35,387 nucleotides of DNA from Oscillospiraceae bacterium. Its GTDB lineage: Bacteria; Bacillota; Clostridia; Oscillospirales; Oscillospiraceae. The DNA lies in NCBI GenBank assembly GCA_015067945.1, contig SVLM01000020.1, positions 1 to 35,387 on the forward strand, written 5' to 3'. The notes below the pieces were generated by a model. That model worked only from the letters and a program-made list of their open reading frames with translations. It had not been told where the DNA came from and did no database searches. The translations under genes were made by a program, and so were the position numbers. Positions 23,820 to 32,669 of this stretch are shown piece by piece (within the stretch, counting starts at the first letter, position 1; every line of letters begins with the position of its first letter).

Positions 23820-26800
23820 TTATTCAGCAAATGCTGCAGCGAAGATCTCCTTGACCCATGCGTAGCTGGGTTCTTTGGAAAGAGCACGCTCGATGGGATT
23901 GCTGATGGTTTCCAGACCGTCGCCCTCGTCGGAAAGATCGCCGGTGCTTCTGCCGAAGCTGCCCTTGCTCAGTCTTTCCTTCTTGTCCGCTTCACTTTCC
24001 TTCTCGATATTCCGTTCTGCACACAGAACCATACCGTAGTCATCCACGAAGGTATTGGCCACATGCTTTGCAACCTCAAGATAATTCTTGTAGGCAACGG
24101 TGGTCAGATCTCTGTTTTCGATGGCTTCCTTGTTGTAAGGAGCACTTGCATACTTCTTGATGATCTCGCAAAGGCATTCAACCAAGAGCTCTGCATAGTT
24201 CTTATCCAACTCGTTTTCTTCTGCCATATGCAGATCCCAAGCGAAGGAAATAATGTTGTTCAGGACCTTGGCAGCTGCCTCAGTATCCACAGCAAGTTCT
24301 GCCTTCTTGGCAGACTTCTTTGCAGTCTTCTTGGCAGGCTTCTCAGAATCCTTCTTCTCGTCCAGGTTGCGGAAAATATTCCGTCTCATCTGGTTGAGAA
24401 TGTCTGCATACTCGGTGATGCTGCGCTTGTACTGCTCCTGAGTTCCGTCGTACTTGGAGAGTTTCATCAGTTCAGCATCAATGGCATTGTCCAGCAGTGC
24501 GGAATAGCGTTCAATCAGCTCCTCCTGCTCTGCAAACCAGTACATAACGCGATTGATCTTGTTCTTGGGAATGATATTGCCCTTGTAGTAGATGGTTTCG
24601 CCCTGACGGCCAAGTTTTACATCGTTGAAGATCAGCTTGCTGTCGGAACCCTTGGTCACAAAGCCGATCTTGCCGTAGCACAGTGCATACAGGAAGGCTT
24701 TTGCCAGATCCAGACGGCGATCCTTCTCCTTGGCTACATTGATGTAGGGCATTACGCCGTGCTTGTGCCAACGCTTGTCCATATGAGGCGTCATGGAATA
24801 CTTCTGCAGACCTCTCATTTCCACGAGACGACGAGAGTAGTTCTCGTAGTAAGCACCGTTGTTGACTTCATCAAAGGCGTGGATCTGATAGGGCTGAAGG
24901 CAATGCACGGTGGAGTAGCACAGGATGCTGTAGGGATCGGTTACTTCGCTTTCCACATAGCTGGTGTTGATAGACTGATTCTCGCTGTCACCGGGCATGG
25001 TTGTAGAATGTCTGGAATAGAAGGCCTGAACCGCATCACCGCCGGTAGTGCCTACCAATTCCCGGATGGATTCGCCACAATCTCTGCTATGTGCCAGATA
25101 ACGATAGGTATTGGTAACCTCGGGCTTCTCCAGAACCTGACCGTCACTGCCTGCCTTGCGGAACATTGCGTAATAGGGGTCTCTCACATTGAACTGCAGC
25201 AGAGGAGCCGCCATCACGGAAAGGGCATTGAGCTTATTGGCAATAAAGCTGTCGACGCGGTTTCTTGCACCTTCATTGTCGCTGTAATTCTGCACATCGT
25301 CGGCACGGTCGGGGTTCTTCAGGGCATATTCCCGCAGTATTGCCTCAACGGCATTCATCTGAATGCTGGACTGCAGATCCAGGTTGTTCTTGGACTGCTC
25401 CACAACGGTATCGGAAACTGCGTCAAAGAAGCCTGCTGCGTTGCGGATATCTTCCTTGTGATTTCTCTTTGCACCCGGAGCCTGGATTCTGTTACGCATA
25501 TTCTCAAACAGGCTGGCAGCGATGGTGCTTGCGGTTTCTCCGGTCTGCAGATTGATGTTTCTGCCGGCATCTTCATACATTCCACGCTTGGTATCGGCAT
25601 CGGCACACACATAGATGGCAGTGGAGCTCTTTTCGTGCATGATCTCGCCACGCTTGGTAGCGGCATCGGCGTTCTTGATGAATTCATCAATATTGTCAAA
25701 GAACACTTCGTATTCATTGATCAAAGCCTCTACCCGCTCCAGCACACGACTGAAAGCGAAGAACATCAACGCATTCCGGAAGCCGTTCTTCAGAGAAGTC
25801 ATGGTATCTTCCAGAGAAGCGAAGTAGGCTTCCAGGCCGGTCTTGGTGGCCTTCATGCCGAACCAACGGTTAAACAGGGTCTTCAGCACCTCTGCGTTGG
25901 CGGTCTGGCTGCCTTCTTCGTCGCTGACGGAAAGCTTGCCCAGGTGAGGCACCACAATGCCGTTCACCAGCTTGTTTCGGAAATCTACCAGATCATCCTC
26001 CGCTGTATCCTCATTCTTGGACAGCAGTCTGGACATCTTTGTCTTCAGTTCACTGCGGAAGCGATACAGCATATAACGGGCGGCAACGGGGTGCACCCAT
26101 TCGTCGTTGTTTTCAAAGTTGCGGAGCAGGATATTGACCAGGCCGCACTCGCTCTCACTCTCGTAAATATCCCGAATAGCGGGATCCACGCAGAAGATCT
26201 TATTGGCCAGCTCCACGGAGTCGTCGAAGACGTAGCGCAGGCCGTCTGCACAGTAATCGTCCAGCTTGTCGTCCATCTGCTCGATGGCAAAGAAGGGATC
26301 CTCTCCGGATTCCTGCAGAGCCTGCATAATTTCTTCCTTTGCCGCCAGAAGGTCGTTGAGCTTCAGCTCCTCGCGACGGTCAGCAAAGCGCTTGTCATCG
26401 CTGATAATCTTCTTGGCGATTGCCTCGATCTTCTGGAAGAGGCAGGCAACGGCGTCCATTTCGCCACGCTTTACCATGCTGCCCATAAAGGAAAGCTTGC
26501 CGGGCTGCATCTTGGAAGAATCGGTGGCTTTTTCAAAGTACTTGCAGAACTCGTCGCCTCTTTCATTGGGGCCGGGAATGTACTTTGCCAGGCCGTGCTG
26601 ACGAGCATCGGCATCCTTGGTGCGCACAAAGCTTCTCCACTGGGCATCCAGCTCCTTCCAAACGGAATCGAAGCTGTCACGAATGGAGCGATCTGCAAAG
26701 TAACGCATAATATCCTCGTAAGGATACTTCAGCGTGCCTGCACCGGCACTGCCGTAAATCGCGCAGGGAGCCGTGCTGTGAGCGTGCATTTCGTTGGATT

Positions 26801-27746
26801 CGCCGGAGAGAACCTCACCGGAGATCTCACTGTAAAGATGGGAGTAAGCAATGTCGCCCATAGCTTCATAGTACTTGTCAAGGCCGCCCAGAATCTTGCT
26901 GAGGGAGTTAACACGGTCGATGAAGTACAGGATATCGTAGGGCTTGTCGCCATAGCGGCCCTTGGCATTCTTCTGGAAGAGCTTGCCTTCGCACTCGGTG
27001 CTGATTTCCAGATCCAGGGAAATCTTGCCACCCCAGGGAGCGTCCATATCGTCGCCGCAGATCATATTGAATGCATTCAGCTCACGGATAACAGCGTAAG
27101 CGTTGGCATACAGATTGGGAACCTGCTGAGGGGGAACCACATTCTTATACAGATCGGGACAAGCAAACAGACCGTAAACCATGGGCTGCAGACCGGTGCC
27201 CTGGAAGAACTTCTTGATGTAGAAAGCAGTCTGGATGAAAATACCGGAGCCGGTACCGCCTGCGATGGAGGACACAATGTAAACCAGAGGCGGCTGATTC
27301 ATGGAAGAATTGCCGGTATCGGAGGTAATGTGCAGGAACTCTTCCAGCACGCCGTTGAGGGTATTGTTCTTATTCTTCAAAAAGCTTGCAAAGCAAAGTC
27401 TGGACTTCAGACGGCACTGGGAAGCACCGTTGAACACATGGCTGCTGTAAAAGCTGCCTTCATTCTGGGTAGCGGGGCACCACTCGTGTACATCATCGCC
27501 CAGGGCGTTGACCATCTGGCCCACAGTGCCGCTGCCGCTGATCTGCACCTTCTTGACACCCAGCTGTGCCAGTTCATTCAGCTCGTCCTGGTCTGTATCG
27601 ATCGCAACACAAACCACATTGCTGCGGAAGTTTTCGCCTCTTTCGCGAATCAGTCTTTCATACAACTTGGTGATTACCTTGCCGCCACTGCCGCCCAGGC
27701 CTACCAGCAGGTATTTGCGTTCGCCGATTGTCTGTTGCTTGTCCAT
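23820..27746 (-). CDS. Large FtsZ/tubulin-like protein (Tubulin_2-type)
   Basis: A 1308-residue cytosolic protein. The N-terminal ~450 residues look like a tubulin/FtsZ GTPase domain. The first glycine loop is YLLVGLGGSGGKV (12-24), an acidic strand end is VVCVAIDTDQDEL, and the tubulin signature loop is SIAGGTGSGI (160-169, with G163-G168). FtsZ has about 350-400 residues, so ~850 residues are extra. These are mostly helical, with a Lys/Ala-rich linker near 1135-1155. It corresponds to the Tubulin_2-type/FtsZ-like families that accompany VWA proteins. Catalytic T7-loop residues were not assigned. It follows the VWA gene by about 60 bases behind AAAGGAGA. Its frame contains no TTA, CTA or TCA codons, a sign of strong codon selection. 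Confidence 0.85.
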   Translation of the reverse strand: MDKQQTIGERKYLLVGLGGSGGKVITKLYERLIRERGENFRSNVVCVAIDTDQDELNELAQLGVKKVQISGSGTVGQMVNALGDDVHEWCPATQNEGSFYSSHVFNGASQCRLKSRLCFASFLKNKNNTLNGVLEEFLHITSDTGNSSMNQPPLVYIVSSIAGGTGSGIFIQTAFYIKKFFQGTGLQPMVYGLFACPDLYKNVVPPQQVPNLYANAYAVIRELNAFNMICGDDMDAPWGGKISLDLEISTECEGKLFQKNAKGRYGDKPYDILYFIDRVNSLSKILGGLDKYYEAMGDIAYSHLYSEISGEVLSGESNEMHAHSTAPCAIYGSAGAGTLKYPYEDIMRYFADRSIRDSFDSVWKELDAQWRSFVRTKDADARQHGLAKYIPGPNERGDEFCKYFEKATDSSKMQPGKLSFMGSMVKRGEMDAVACLFQKIEAIAKKIISDDKRFADRREELKLNDLLAAKEEIMQALQESGEDPFFAIEQMDDKLDDYCADGLRYVFDDSVELANKIFCVDPAIRDIYESESECGLVNILLRNFENNDEWVHPVAARYMLYRFRSELKTKMSRLLSKNEDTAEDDLVDFRNKLVNGIVVPHLGKLSVSDEEGSQTANAEVLKTLFNRWFGMKATKTGLEAYFASLEDTMTSLKNGFRNALMFFAFSRVLERVEALINEYEVFFDNIDEFIKNADAATKRGEIMHEKSSTAIYVCADADTKRGMYEDAGRNINLQTGETASTIAASLFENMRNRIQAPGAKRNHKEDIRNAAGFFDAVSDTVVEQSKNNLDLQSSIQMNAVEAILREYALKNPDRADDVQNYSDNEGARNRVDSFIANKLNALSVMAAPLLQFNVRDPYYAMFRKAGSDGQVLEKPEVTNTYRYLAHSRDCGESIRELVGTTGGDAVQAFYSRHSTTMPGDSENQSINTSYVESEVTDPYSILCYSTVHCLQPYQIHAFDEVNNGAYYENYSRRLVEMRGLQKYSMTPHMDKRWHKHGVMPYINVAKEKDRRLDLAKAFLYALCYGKIGFVTKGSDSKLIFNDVKLGRQGETIYYKGNIIPKNKINRVMYWFAEQEELIERYSALLDNAIDAELMKLSKYDGTQEQYKRSITEYADILNQMRRNIFRNLDEKKDSEKPAKKTAKKSAKKAELAVDTEAAAKVLNNIISFAWDLHMAEENELDKNYAELLVECLCEIIKKYASAPYNKEAIENRDLTTVAYKNYLEVAKHVANTFVDDYGMVLCAERNIEKESEADKKERLSKGSFGRSTGDLSDEGDGLETISNPIERALSKEPSYAWVKEIFAAAFAE

Positions 27747-27806
27747 TTTAGATTGTCTCCTTTTGTTGTTAATCTTTTCGGATGTGCTTTGTGGTATCTG
27801 AAAGTA

Positions 27807-30800
27807 TTACTTTTTCTTCCTTTTCGTATGTCCCGCGGGGGCCATTAACTTTTTGATTTGCTTTACCTTTTTCGCCGTCAGATAAATCAGAATCGTTTTT
27901 CCGTCATCTGTAACAAAATAGTTATCATGAACGGAATAGTCCCCGTTGGGATGCTCTTTGCCTTCCAGCATCCCAGGATCGAATTCTGCCGTCTTATCCT
28001 TCGTAATGATGGCGTTGATTGCAGCCGTGCTTTCCAGCATGCCCACCTTGATGTGGTCCTCGTTTGACTTATCCGAGCTGGGATAGGTGCGTGCAAAAAG
28101 CTTGTTGGTCAGGGGCTTGCTTGCGACAAATTTTGCCGATCTTGTGGTAATCGTGACATTGCAGGTCTGCCGTGTAAAGGGGATAAACAGTGCTTTGAAC
28201 CGATTGAAAAGTTGACCGAAGGCTTTGATGCTGTTCATCCTGATGCGGCTGTCGGGACTGATGTGGTTCACGGTGGAAATAAAGGAGCATCCCTTTGACT
28301 TGTCATAAGAGAAAGAGACCCTGTAGAATTTACCCTTGCAGAAGCGGATCTTACTGCAAGCCGCAAAGATAATCCAAGCTGCCACAAGCAGAATTCCCAA
28401 CGAGACCAGGAATCCGATGAGTGCAGCCTTGCTCATCACAAAGGTCACTGCCGCCTTCGTCTCATTGCCGCCAAGGTTTAAGACCACATTCATCTCGCCC
28501 AGTTTGACAGCAAAGAAGCCCAGCAGACCCCACGAGCCGTATTGGGGAGCACAGAAAAGATAGGCTTCGCCGTTTTCAGCAACCTTGGGTTCTGCCTGGA
28601 TGCTCAGATGGGGCTGCTGTGCATCAAAGTACAGATTGTAGGGTGCCAAGCCTGCCAGTTCTTCCACCGTCAGGGCTCTGCCGTCCCGCATAATAACGAA
28701 GGACACGCCCTTCTGATTATTCTGCAGGTAGGTGTTGATCAGGGTCACGCCCTGTTCCCGTACGATCACATCATACTTGGGAGCCTGCACCTGCACCTGA
28801 GTTTCTGCACGAACGCCCAGATTCTCAATGGATGCTTCCACTTTGTGGGTCTTACCGGCCACCTTGGTAAAGGGAATACCGTTGCTGTTATGTTCGTCGT
28901 ACAGGGGGATAAAGGCCTTGCCGATGGCATTGCCGCCGGCGTCGTATACTGTTTCGGTCTTGCCGGGCAGGTCGCCTGTAGAGATTATCAGATTCTCTAC
29001 CGTTGCCTTGTCCCATGCGGCAAGGTCTCCATAATTGCCGTTGCCTTCATAGTCCGCAAGGATGTAGAAAATAACCTTTTCTCCGTTATTCCTGAGGGTA
29101 TCCAGCGTCAGCGTGCCGCTGATCTTATTTTCCACCACCAGACGATAGGAAGCAGAAGATACGGAAACGGAAACCGAATCGGAGGCGATCTGCTTGCCGT
29201 CAACCGTAGCACTTGCCGTCAGCTGATGGGTCTTGCCCACGACCTTATCGGCAGAAATATCCTTGTGTTTCTCCAAATCGTAAGAGACAACTGCGGAAAC
29301 AACGCCGTTTTCCTTCTTGACTTCTACGGGAAGGACCTCCGAGGAAATGGAAATATCAATCGTTCCCTCGCAGTCACTTTCGCTGACAGGTATGTATTGG
29401 CCCTTGCCTTCATAATCCACCATCAGGGTGAAGGTGATGGCCTTGTTGTTGTCCTTCAGCTGGTTCAGGGACAGAGACTCACCCTCCAGCTGATTTTGAA
29501 TCTCAAAGCGATAGCTGGGGGTAACCACGTGGACCTTCTTTTCCAGAACGCTTGCACCGGTTTGCATATCCATCAGCTTCACTGTAAAGCTTTGGGGAAG
29601 CTTTGCAAAATCGGTTGTTGACAGGGGGAAGTAAACAATGGTATTGCCGTCCAGCCGAATCGCATTCTTCAATTCGGATGCGGATCCCTCCGGCAAGCCG
29701 TCCACGCCCTCTACTTCAATGGCAACTCGCTCCAGGGTAGCCGCATCAATTTTTTCCAAGGCGAAGGAGATGCCTTCCTCGCCAGTGGACCACTTTTTCC
29801 ACAGAGGCTTGGTCAAAGCGACAACATCTGCACCCTCCGGGAAGGGAATGGGCTTCAGGGTTATGTTCAATTTGCCAAAGGTCTCTTTCAGCACAAAGGG
29901 CTGATAGCCGGCAAGAGAAGCCTCTACCTTCAGCTCTTTTTCCTCAAAGTCCTTGGTAACTTCAAATGAGTAGGTATGATTTTTGCCGTCTACGGTTTTG
30001 CCGACCTCATTTCCGTTGACTAAGATCTTGTAGCTGGGGGACAAAACATCCAGCGGCACGGTATCTCCGCAGGAGCCGTCGGCCTTCAGTTCGAACAGGC
30101 CGCAGACCACCGTAACCTTATCTCCTTCGGTGACACGCTTTTTCAGTTCCTCAAAGGCGATGAAATCGTCATCGTCGTTGAGTCTGTACTGACATCCGAT
30201 GCGAACGGCAGGCTCGACCAAAACCACAATATCATTCTGGGAAAGGTCATAGCCGGAAAGGTCCATGGTATAAGTGCCCTTTTCCAAAGGTGCAGCAGAA
30301 CTGGAGAACAAGGAAACCACACCGGCCGGAGGATTGTCAGGAACCTTTTCCTCGAACACAGAGGTATTGTAGTTCTTGACGATCTGGGTGGGACACACAA
30401 CATTGTAATGACCCGCCTGGCAGGAAACCGTCTTGCCGTTCACTTTCAGACCTGCATTAAAATTCGCAAAATTGCCGTTCTGCTTCTGGCTGAACACGGC
30501 AATATTCAACGCAGGATAAGGAAGCGTAAAGGTAAGCGTCTTTCCCGAAACGCTGTGGGAGATGGTGGTGCGGCCCATAATATCGGCAGAAACCTTCTTC
30601 AATGCGTCAACGATTTTCTCGCTGCTTGCCGCATAGTGACTGGTAATACCGCTGATTCCTCCATCGTCTTTGCTCTTCATAGAGAAGTAGATTGTCTCAA
30701 AATCCGCTCCGGCAAGCTTCGCCTTTGTGGCGGCGTCCACTGTTCGCACCCGGCTGGCAAGCTGACCCGATCCACTGTCCAGCTCACCGTCCGACATTAC

Positions 30801-31223
30801 AACGAGGTAATATTTGGCGTTGGTCTTATACTTGGCGTATTCCGCTGTCAGGCAGTCGGCACCTTCCTGTACCCGGTCGGGCGTACCGCCACCAAACATA
30901 ACGCTTTGGAAGCCGCTTATGGTTTTGTCCTTGCCACCGGAGGAAAGGTCTGCCTTGACCTTTTTGGAGCCGTTCAGGTAGGTTACATACAGCACATCCT
31001 CCTGGCCCATCATAGCCGCAAAGGCCTGCATGGCATAGCTGGTGTATGCCCACCGGTCCGTATCTTTGTACATGGAGCCGGAATCATCGAACACAATCGA
31101 AACCACCCGGGGGATGTGTTTGGGACTTCCGGAATCATCCGCTGCAACGGCAGGAGCCGAAAATGGAACCCATTGCAACATCAATAGTACAGCCAGCAAA
31201 AAAGAAAAAATCCGTTTCTGCAT
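27807..31223 (-). CDS. Surface VWA-domain protein with Ig-like repeats and TM anchor
   Basis: A 1138-residue exported protein, first in the operon. I start it at the ATG at 31223, where AAAGGA is well placed; an ATG 3 codons upstream overlaps that site. A signal peptide (1-27, ending APAVAA) precedes a von Willebrand A domain with a complete MIDAS: D46-x-S48-x-S50, the Thr in GGTPDRV (~112) and the Asp in VMSDGELD (~144). At least three tandem beta modules follow (~566, ~690, ~813). Each begins x-Y-[RD]-[FLV]-x-[IV], as in PSYRFEIQN, ASYRLVVEN and PKYDVIVRE, and the first two share an L-x-N/V-DYEG pattern. One TM helix (~929-952) leads to a ~165-residue cytosolic domain ending in KRKKK. It is probably a metal-dependent adhesion or sensor subunit linked to the cytosolic partners. 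Confidence 0.88.
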   Translation of the reverse strand: MQKRIFSFLLAVLLMLQWVPFSAPAVAADDSGSPKHIPRVVSIVFDDSGSMYKDTDRWAYTSYAMQAFAAMMGQEDVLYVTYLNGSKKVKADLSSGGKDKTISGFQSVMFGGGTPDRVQEGADCLTAEYAKYKTNAKYYLVVMSDGELDSGSGQLASRVRTVDAATKAKLAGADFETIYFSMKSKDDGGISGITSHYAASSEKIVDALKKVSADIMGRTTISHSVSGKTLTFTLPYPALNIAVFSQKQNGNFANFNAGLKVNGKTVSCQAGHYNVVCPTQIVKNYNTSVFEEKVPDNPPAGVVSLFSSSAAPLEKGTYTMDLSGYDLSQNDIVVLVEPAVRIGCQYRLNDDDDFIAFEELKKRVTEGDKVTVVCGLFELKADGSCGDTVPLDVLSPSYKILVNGNEVGKTVDGKNHTYSFEVTKDFEEKELKVEASLAGYQPFVLKETFGKLNITLKPIPFPEGADVVALTKPLWKKWSTGEEGISFALEKIDAATLERVAIEVEGVDGLPEGSASELKNAIRLDGNTIVYFPLSTTDFAKLPQSFTVKLMDMQTGASVLEKKVHVVTPSYRFEIQNQLEGESLSLNQLKDNNKAITFTLMVDYEGKGQYIPVSESDCEGTIDISISSEVLPVEVKKENGVVSAVVSYDLEKHKDISADKVVGKTHQLTASATVDGKQIASDSVSVSVSSASYRLVVENKISGTLTLDTLRNNGEKVIFYILADYEGNGNYGDLAAWDKATVENLIISTGDLPGKTETVYDAGGNAIGKAFIPLYDEHNSNGIPFTKVAGKTHKVEASIENLGVRAETQVQVQAPKYDVIVREQGVTLINTYLQNNQKGVSFVIMRDGRALTVEELAGLAPYNLYFDAQQPHLSIQAEPKVAENGEAYLFCAPQYGSWGLLGFFAVKLGEMNVVLNLGGNETKAAVTFVMSKAALIGFLVSLGILLVAAWIIFAACSKIRFCKGKFYRVSFSYDKSKGCSFISTVNHISPDSRIRMNSIKAFGQLFNRFKALFIPFTRQTCNVTITTRSAKFVASKPLTNKLFARTYPSSDKSNEDHIKVGMLESTAAINAIITKDKTAEFDPGMLEGKEHPNGDYSVHDNYFVTDDGKTILIYLTAKKVKQIKKLMAPAGHTKRKKK

Positions 31224-31268
31224 ATACACCATCCTTTGATTTTGGTATAAAAAGCCTATTATTGCACC

Positions 31269-31297
31269 ATTTTATCACTCTTTCCGTTTGTTGTCAA
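31269..31297 (-). promoter_or_regulatory. Promoter of the VWA-tubulin operon
   Basis: The minus strand carries a perfect TTGACA (31292-31297), an exact 17-base spacer and TAAAAT (31269-31274), about 45 bases before the VWA start. No other promoter of this quality was seen inside the operon. The rest of 31298-31435 shows only an imperfect hairpin (TCGGTGGTTC at 31379-31388 with GAGCCACCG at 31418-31426). Confidence 0.85.
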
Positions 31298-31435
31298 CAA
31301 AACATCCTTCCTTTTCCCGCGGACAAATGACATTTTTCTTCATTTTTCATGAAAAGGGAGCGGCTGATATTTACCGGGTCGGTGGTTCTTCCTCTATTAA
31401 TTAAATGAATGTTTTTTGAGCCACCGGATTCCATC

Positions 31436-31465
31436 TTGACTTTTCATCGTATTCTTCAGTATGAT
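31436..31465 (+). promoter_or_regulatory. Promoter of the acyltransferase gene
   Basis: TTGACT (31436-31441), an 18-base spacer and TATGAT (31460-31465), followed by GAAGGAG at about 31491. It is divergent from the VWA operon promoter. Confidence 0.6.
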
Positions 31466-31509
31466 ATATTCATAGGACATATTCTACTTTGAAGGAGTTG
31501 CAACCTAAT

Positions 31510-32541
31510 ATGACAGGAGATAAAGCCAAATTTTTCACGCACAAAAAGACAATCGTTCAGTTCATACTGTCACTTTTCGTCTTTTTTATTCATTTTTCCG
31601 TTTTTTCTGTGTTCCGCGATGCCGCACAAATCAATCGGGTATTTGACATATTGCGTATACCTACCCGCGTTGCGGTTCCACTGTTTTTCATCATCTCCGG
31701 TGCTCTTTTCTATCGCAATTACACACTGCCTGCGACACTGGACAAATGGAAATCCCGTTTTTTCTCTTTGTGCATTCCGTATTTGGTTTGGAACACCCTA
31801 TGGCTGATCCTGGCTCTGCTGGGTTATTACACTCCCTTGGGTGCATTTCTCGGAGGTGCAAAGGCCGCGTTTACTTGGCAGAATATACTGAGAGGCATTT
31901 TCCTTTATGGCTATTTTGAGCCGTTCTGGTTTATTTATCAGTCCATTCTTTTAGTCGCACTATGTCCTGTAATCTATTTGCTTATGAAGAACAAATGGAT
32001 CGGCCTTGTCGCTATTGTTGCTTTTTACATTGCGTGTTGCTTCGGGTTGGACCTAAGCCCCGTCTTTGTTGACACAAGTATGATCCTGCCGTATTTGATC
32101 GGTGCATGGATCGGCATACATGGTTTTGAAGTGTTTATCTCGCGAAAAAGCAAAACACAAGCAATCACAGGCTTAGCGGTATTCATTCTTTGTGTCGTTT
32201 TCTGCGGATTTTCTCCTCTGCTCCCCCAATGGAGCGACACCTTGCTGCTTCCCTTTGTTGTCACCGTCATCGCTTGCGGTGCTTTTTGGGTCGCATTTGA
32301 TCTGTTTGATCTGAAGAAATGTCCGAAATTCGCAGAGGAAAGTTTCCTGATTTATGCCGGCCATTCCATCGTTGGTGCAACTGTATGCAAGATCATATCG
32401 ATCCTGCTGCCCAGCGGACAGCTTTTCACAGCACTGACAGCCGTCATTGCATTTCCGGTTACGATTGTGATCCTTTGTGCCTTCGGAAGAGGGCTTGCAC
32501 GATTTTTACCACGAACAAAGCGAATCCTCACCGGCAGGTAA
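31510..32541 (+). CDS. Acyltransferase-3 family membrane enzyme
   Basis: A 343-residue integral membrane protein with about ten helices, the normal size for acyltransferase family 3 (O-acetylation of surface glycans and similar). I use the ATG at 31510; an in-frame TTG at 31489 precedes the ribosome site and is less likely. Family landmarks are the FFIHFSVFS segment in the first helix, VPLFFIISGALFYR, the SRFFSLCIPYLVWN junction and FWFIYQSILL. The usual early Arg-x10-His motif is only partly conserved. Base composition is slightly more AT-rich than in the genes before it. It stands alone, divergent from the VWA operon. Its acceptor is unknown. Confidence 0.85.
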   Translation: MTGDKAKFFTHKKTIVQFILSLFVFFIHFSVFSVFRDAAQINRVFDILRIPTRVAVPLFFIISGALFYRNYTLPATLDKWKSRFFSLCIPYLVWNTLWLILALLGYYTPLGAFLGGAKAAFTWQNILRGIFLYGYFEPFWFIYQSILLVALCPVIYLLMKNKWIGLVAIVAFYIACCFGLDLSPVFVDTSMILPYLIGAWIGIHGFEVFISRKSKTQAITGLAVFILCVVFCGFSPLLPQWSDTLLLPFVVTVIACGAFWVAFDLFDLKKCPKFAEESFLIYAGHSIVGATVCKIISILLPSGQLFTALTAVIAFPVTIVILCAFGRGLARFLPRTKRILTGR

Positions 32542-32561
32542 ACAGATTATAAAAGATTATT

Positions 32562-32594
32562 CAGGGGCATCTCATCACTTTTGAGATGCCCCTG
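32562..32594. terminator. Hairpin terminator after the acyltransferase gene
   Basis: CAGGGGCATCTCA (32562-32574) pairs perfectly with TGAGATGCCCCTG (32582-32594) around TCACTTT. A weak T-rich stretch follows on the plus strand. Confidence 0.7.
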
Positions 32595-32609
32595 ATTTGT
32601 TGTCCGTAA

Positions 32610-32660
32610 CGCTGCCGCGTCCAGCATATTCTCAATAAATATCCCATAACCCGTCGTAGT
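32610..32660 (-). pseudogene. spoIVB: spoIVB 3' fragment, copy 1
   Basis: The minus strand encodes [17 protein letters not shown], the C-terminal end of SpoIVB, the S55-family signalling protease of sporulation. It begins two to three codons after the stop codon of the GH20 gene, in the same frame. It has no start codon or upstream SpoIVB sequence of its own. Sixteen residues match the second fragment at 34793-34915 exactly, while 12 of 48 bases differ, all silently. Confidence 0.7.
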
Positions 32661-32669
32661 AGAGTCAGA

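Noticed and set aside
23820..27746. Housekeeping FtsZ or plasmid TubZ
   Set aside because: The protein is three times too long and lacks division-cluster neighbours, and no TubR-like regulator or centromere repeats are seen.
23814..27848. 1344-codon open frame on the plus strand
   Set aside because: It is the exact codon-register complement of the tubulin-like gene. The minus frame has the tubulin glycine loops, a ribosome site and operon context; the plus frame results from absence of TTA, CTA and TCA codons.
28542..29621. 359-codon open frame on the plus strand
   Set aside because: It is the antisense register of the VWA gene, caused by the same codon preference.
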